Shown piece by piece: positions 5,949 through 8,648 of a stretch of DNA of 8,648 bases. A program made the position numbers and the translations under genes. Within the stretch, counting starts at the first letter, position 1. Each line of letters begins with the position of its first letter. The DNA is from RGIG5579 sp045601445 (lineage in GTDB: Bacteria > Bacillota > Clostridia > Oscillospirales > SIG627). The stretch is from positions 1-8,648 of the forward strand of contig JAZRZQ010000005.1 in assembly GCA_045601445.1 (NCBI GenBank), written 5' to 3'. The notes beneath the pieces were generated by a model. The model made no database searches, was not told the DNA's origin, and saw only the letters and a list, made by a program, of their open reading frames with translations.

Positions 5949-7810
5949 TTAAGTCTTTTGAAGAACTCGAAGCAAAACAGGCACAGTGTGCCAAATGCAT
6001 GGAAGGCAAATTTAAGGGAGAATCCGGCAAGCGCGCCGTCGTTCTTTGCGGCGGTACCGGCTGTCTTTCCTCGAATTCTGCCGAGATTCAGGCAAAGTTT
6101 TCCAAGCTGGTTGAGGAGAAGGGGCTGTCCGATCGCGTGACCGTCAATCAGGTCGGTTGCTTCGGCTTCTGCTCTCAGGGACCCTTCGTTAAGATCTACC
6201 CCGAAGATACCCTCTACCGTCTGGTCAAGCTTGAGGACGTGGAAGAGATCGTCGAGAAGGATCTGATCGGCGGCGAGGTCGTGGAAAGACTTCTCTACGT
6301 CGACCCCATCACTCAGGAAAAGATCGCCAAGCAGGAGGACATCACCTTCTATAAGAAGCAGGTTCGTGTCGCTCTGCACGGCTGTGGCTCCATCAACCCC
6401 GAGGACATCAACGAGGCTCTCGGTGCCGACGCGTTCAAGGGCTTGGCCCGCGCGCTGAAGATGGACAGAGCCGACGTCATCAAGGAAGTGCTCGACTCCG
6501 GCCTTCGCGGCAGAGGCGGCGGCGGATTCCCCACCGGTAGAAAGTGGCAGTTCGCTTACGATCAGCCCGACGGAGAAAAGTACGTCGTTTGTAACGGTGA
6601 CGAGGGCGACCCCGGTGCCTTTATGGACCGTTCCATCCTCGAGGGTAACCCCCTTGCCGTTATCGAGGGTATGGCCATCGCCGGCTACGCCATCGGCGCA
6701 CAGAACGGTTACTTCTACGTTCGTGCCGAGTATCCCATCGCCGTCAACCGTCTCAAGCTTGCCATTCAGCAGGCAGAGGAGATCGGCCTTCTGGGCGACA
6801 ACATCCTCGGAACGGACTTCTCCTTCCGCGCACACATCCGTCTCGGTGCGGGCGCATTCGTTTGCGGTGAGGAAACCGCACTTCTCAACTCCATCGAGGG
6901 TCAGCGCGGTATGCCCCGTCCCCGTCCTCCGTTCCCCGCAGTGAAGGGACTTTGGGAATGCCCCACCATCGTAAACAACGTCGAAACCCTCGCCTGCGTG
7001 CCCTACATTCTCCGTAACGGCGCAGACTCCGTTACCAACTACGGTACCGAGAGAAGCCGCGGCACGAAGGTATTTGCCCTCGGCGGTAAGGTCAACAACG
7101 TCGGTCTGGTTGAGATCCCCATGGGTACCACCCTGCGTGAGCTCATCTACGACATCGGCGGCGGCATCCCCGGCGGCAAGAAGTTCAAGGCCATCCAGAC
7201 CGGCGGTCCTTCGGGCGGATGCTTGACCGAAAAAGACCTCGACACCCCCATCGACTTTGACAACCTCGTTGCCAAGGGATCCATGATGGGCTCCGGCGGT
7301 GCTATCGTTATGGACGAAGACAACTGTATGGTCGACGTTGCGAAATTCTATATGGAATTTATCTGCGACGAGTCCTGCGGTAAGTGCTCTCCCTGCCGTA
7401 TCGGTACCAAGCGCCTTCTCGAGTACCTCAACAAGATCACCGACGGCAAGGGTACGATGAAGGATCTGCAGGAATTGGAGGAGCTGGCGGAGACCATCAA
7501 GGCAGGCTCTCTGTGTGCTTTGGGTCAGACCGCGGCCAACCCCGTTCTCTCGACGCTGCGCGCCTTCCGTGAGGAGTACGTCGCTCACATCGAAAAGAAG
7601 GAATGCCCCGCCAAGGTTTGCAAGAACCTGATGCGTTATGAAATCGTCGAAGACAAGTGTAAGAGATGCTCTCTGTGCGCTCGTGCTTGTCCCGTCGGCG
7701 CGATCACCGGCAAGGTACGCGAAACTCCTTTCGTTATCGATCAGAATAAGTGTATCAAGTGCGGTATGTGTATTTCGTCCTGTAAGTTCGGGGCGATCGT
7801 AAAGAAATAA
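5945..7810 (+). CDS. hydB: NAD(P)H/FMN-binding hydrogenase subunit HydB / NuoF-like
   Basis: The 621-residue flavin subunit is the size of known HydB. Domains in order: an N-terminal thioredoxin-like [2Fe-2S] domain (ligands C35, C40, C72, C76); the NuoF core with the FMN/NADH-binding GLRGRGGGGFPTGRKW (187-201) and CNGDEGDPGAFMDR (216-229), and GAGAFVCGEETALL (301-314); a [4Fe-4S] site C478-x2-C481-x2-C484 plus C524; and a C-terminal two-[4Fe-4S] ferredoxin (C572, C575, C578, C582 and C603, C606, C609, C613). HydB is the NAD(H)-reacting subunit and likely bifurcation site of HydABC. Both extra Fe-S domains separate it from plain NuoF. Its ATG overlaps the hydC stop, with GGGAGG at 5930-5935 (gap 9). 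An additional CxxC (C15, C18) precedes the first domain. Codon use is strongly biased, as in highly expressed genes. Confidence 0.95.
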   Translation: MIKSFEELEAKQAQCAKCMEGKFKGESGKRAVVLCGGTGCLSSNSAEIQAKFSKLVEEKGLSDRVTVNQVGCFGFCSQGPFVKIYPEDTLYRLVKLEDVEEIVEKDLIGGEVVERLLYVDPITQEKIAKQEDITFYKKQVRVALHGCGSINPEDINEALGADAFKGLARALKMDRADVIKEVLDSGLRGRGGGGFPTGRKWQFAYDQPDGEKYVVCNGDEGDPGAFMDRSILEGNPLAVIEGMAIAGYAIGAQNGYFYVRAEYPIAVNRLKLAIQQAEEIGLLGDNILGTDFSFRAHIRLGAGAFVCGEETALLNSIEGQRGMPRPRPPFPAVKGLWECPTIVNNVETLACVPYILRNGADSVTNYGTERSRGTKVFALGGKVNNVGLVEIPMGTTLRELIYDIGGGIPGGKKFKAIQTGGPSGGCLTEKDLDTPIDFDNLVAKGSMMGSGGAIVMDEDNCMVDVAKFYMEFICDESCGKCSPCRIGTKRLLEYLNKITDGKGTMKDLQELEELAETIKAGSLCALGQTAANPVLSTLRAFREEYVAHIEKKECPAKVCKNLMRYEIVEDKCKRCSLCARACPVGAITGKVRETPFVIDQNKCIKCGMCISSCKFGAIVKK

Positions 7811-7825
7811 GGAGGAAGCGGATCT

Positions 7826-8648
7826 ATGTCTAAAATTAACATTAAAATCGAAGGCATCCCTTATCAGGTGGATGCCGGCCTGACCGTTCTGGAAGCTGCC
7901 AGAGCGTGCGGCTATGAAATCCCTTCCCTGTGTGCGTTCAATCACGGTGAATGCAACCGCGGCTCCTGCCGTGTTTGCTTGGTTGAGGTTGTCGGCGCAA
8001 GAGGCCTCGTTGCATCCTGCGTTTACCCCGTCAACGAAGGAATGGAGATCATCATCTCCTCTCCCAAGGCAGTCGCCGCAAGAAGAGCTTCCGTTGAGCT
8101 GCTCCTCTCCAACCACTCCATGAAGTGCCAGCAGTGCGATAAGAACGAGAAGTGCGAGCTTCTCCACGTTGCACAGCTCACCGGCGCCAGAGAAGATATG
8201 TTCCTCGGCACCAAGACCGAGGTCACCATTGACAACGTGACCCCGTCCATCGTTCGTGACACGTCCAAGTGTATCCTCTGCGGCAGATGTGTTGCCCGCT
8301 GTGCCAACGCCCACGGCGAAGGCGTTCTGACCTTCCAGAACCGCGGCTTCAAGACCATCATCGGCCCTGCCCAGAACAGAAGCTTCGCTCAGTCTCCCTG
8401 TATTATGTGCGGCCAGTGTGTCAGCGTATGTCCCACCGGCGCTCTGATGGAGAAGAGCGAGATTGCCAAGGTCGACGAGGCTATGGCAGCCGGCAAGTAC
8501 GTCGTGGTACAGACCGCTCCCGCGGTTCGTGCCGCTCTCGGTGAAGAGTTCGGTATGCCCACCGGCACCGCCGTCACCGGCAAGATGGTTGCGGCGCTCC
8601 GCCGCCTCGGCTTCAAGAAGGTGTTCGACACCAACTACGCCGCAGACC
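7826..8648 (+). CDS. hydA: [FeFe] hydrogenase catalytic subunit HydA, 3' truncated
   Basis: The frame is open from the ATG at 7826 (AAGGAGG at 7809-7815, 10-nt spacing, 15 bases after the hydB stop) to the window end: 274 residues with no stop. Domains: a plant-type [2Fe-2S] ferredoxin (C36-x11-C48-x2-C51-x13-C65); a His-ligated [4Fe-4S] motif H97-x3-C101-x2-C104-x5-C110; a two-[4Fe-4S] ferredoxin (C149, C152, C155, C159 and C192, C195, C198, C202-P); then the beginning of the H-cluster domain, TAPAVRAALGEEFG (230-243) and RLGFKKVFDTNYAAD (260-274), which is typical of [FeFe] hydrogenases and not of NuoG. The H-cluster motifs (TSCCP and the two later ones) lie beyond the window, so catalytic competence is inferred. 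With HydB and HydC it would couple NADH and reduced ferredoxin oxidation to H2 formation, or the reverse. Confidence 0.93.
   Translation, partial: MSKINIKIEGIPYQVDAGLTVLEAARACGYEIPSLCAFNHGECNRGSCRVCLVEVVGARGLVASCVYPVNEGMEIIISSPKAVAARRASVELLLSNHSMKCQQCDKNEKCELLHVAQLTGAREDMFLGTKTEVTIDNVTPSIVRDTSKCILCGRCVARCANAHGEGVLTFQNRGFKTIIGPAQNRSFAQSPCIMCGQCVSVCPTGALMEKSEIAKVDEAMAAGKYVVVQTAPAVRAALGEEFGMPTGTAVTGKMVAALRRLGFKKVFDTNYAAD

Noticed and set aside
5457..7810. NuoE/NuoF of respiratory complex I
   Set aside because: The flavin subunit has extra N- and C-terminal Fe-S domains, and the third gene enters an [FeFe]-hydrogenase H domain. No membrane Nuo subunits are present in the window.
5873..8314. 813-residue open frame on the minus strand opposite hydB and hydA
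   Set aside because: It is opposite two clearly recognised genes with strong codon bias, which leaves the antisense frame free of stops. Its translation is low-complexity, rich in L, V, G and D, with no recognisable motif and no ribosome binding site.

Overview
The window looks like chromosomal DNA from a fermentative, anaerobic Firmicute, most likely an uncultured gut member of the Clostridia. The reasons are AGGAGG-type ribosome binding sites, SigA-type promoters with exact 17-bp spacing, moderately high GC, a [FeFe]-hydrogenase operon, and a clostridial form of galactokinase and of the F420-ligase-like protein. The assignment is inferred from sequence character alone.

Layout: (1) Bases 1-1460 hold the 3' part of a GH13 alpha-amylase/neopullulanase-type glycosidase whose start lies before the window. 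Its codon use changes abruptly near 722-780. (2) A SigA promoter at 1525-1553 drives a stand-alone 400-residue protein of the F420-0:L-glutamate ligase family (1610-2812). (3) A bidirectional hairpin terminator (2829-2861) separates it from a convergent galactokinase-family gene (2866-4143, minus strand), which has a perfect-consensus promoter (TTGACA-N17-TATAAT). (4) Divergent from the galactokinase gene is a WYL-domain transcriptional regulator (4311-5303). The shared 167-bp spacer holds the galK promoter and a weak cre-like palindrome. (5) After an inverted repeat and another strong promoter comes an operon, hydC-hydB-hydA (5457 to beyond 8648), for a multisubunit NAD(H)-linked, probably electron-bifurcating, [FeFe] hydrogenase. 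The last gene is cut off by the window end before its H-cluster motifs.

Functional picture: the window combines saccharide breakdown (GH13), a galactose-type sugar kinase with a neighbouring regulator, and a hydrogenase that would reoxidise NADH and reduced ferredoxin from sugar fermentation by making H2. No mobile element, tRNA, rRNA or CRISPR array was seen. Nothing here is clearly a new system. The best leads are the composition break in the GH13 gene, the orphan F420-ligase-like protein, and the regulatory inverted repeats, especially the Rex-like one upstream of the hydrogenase promoter.
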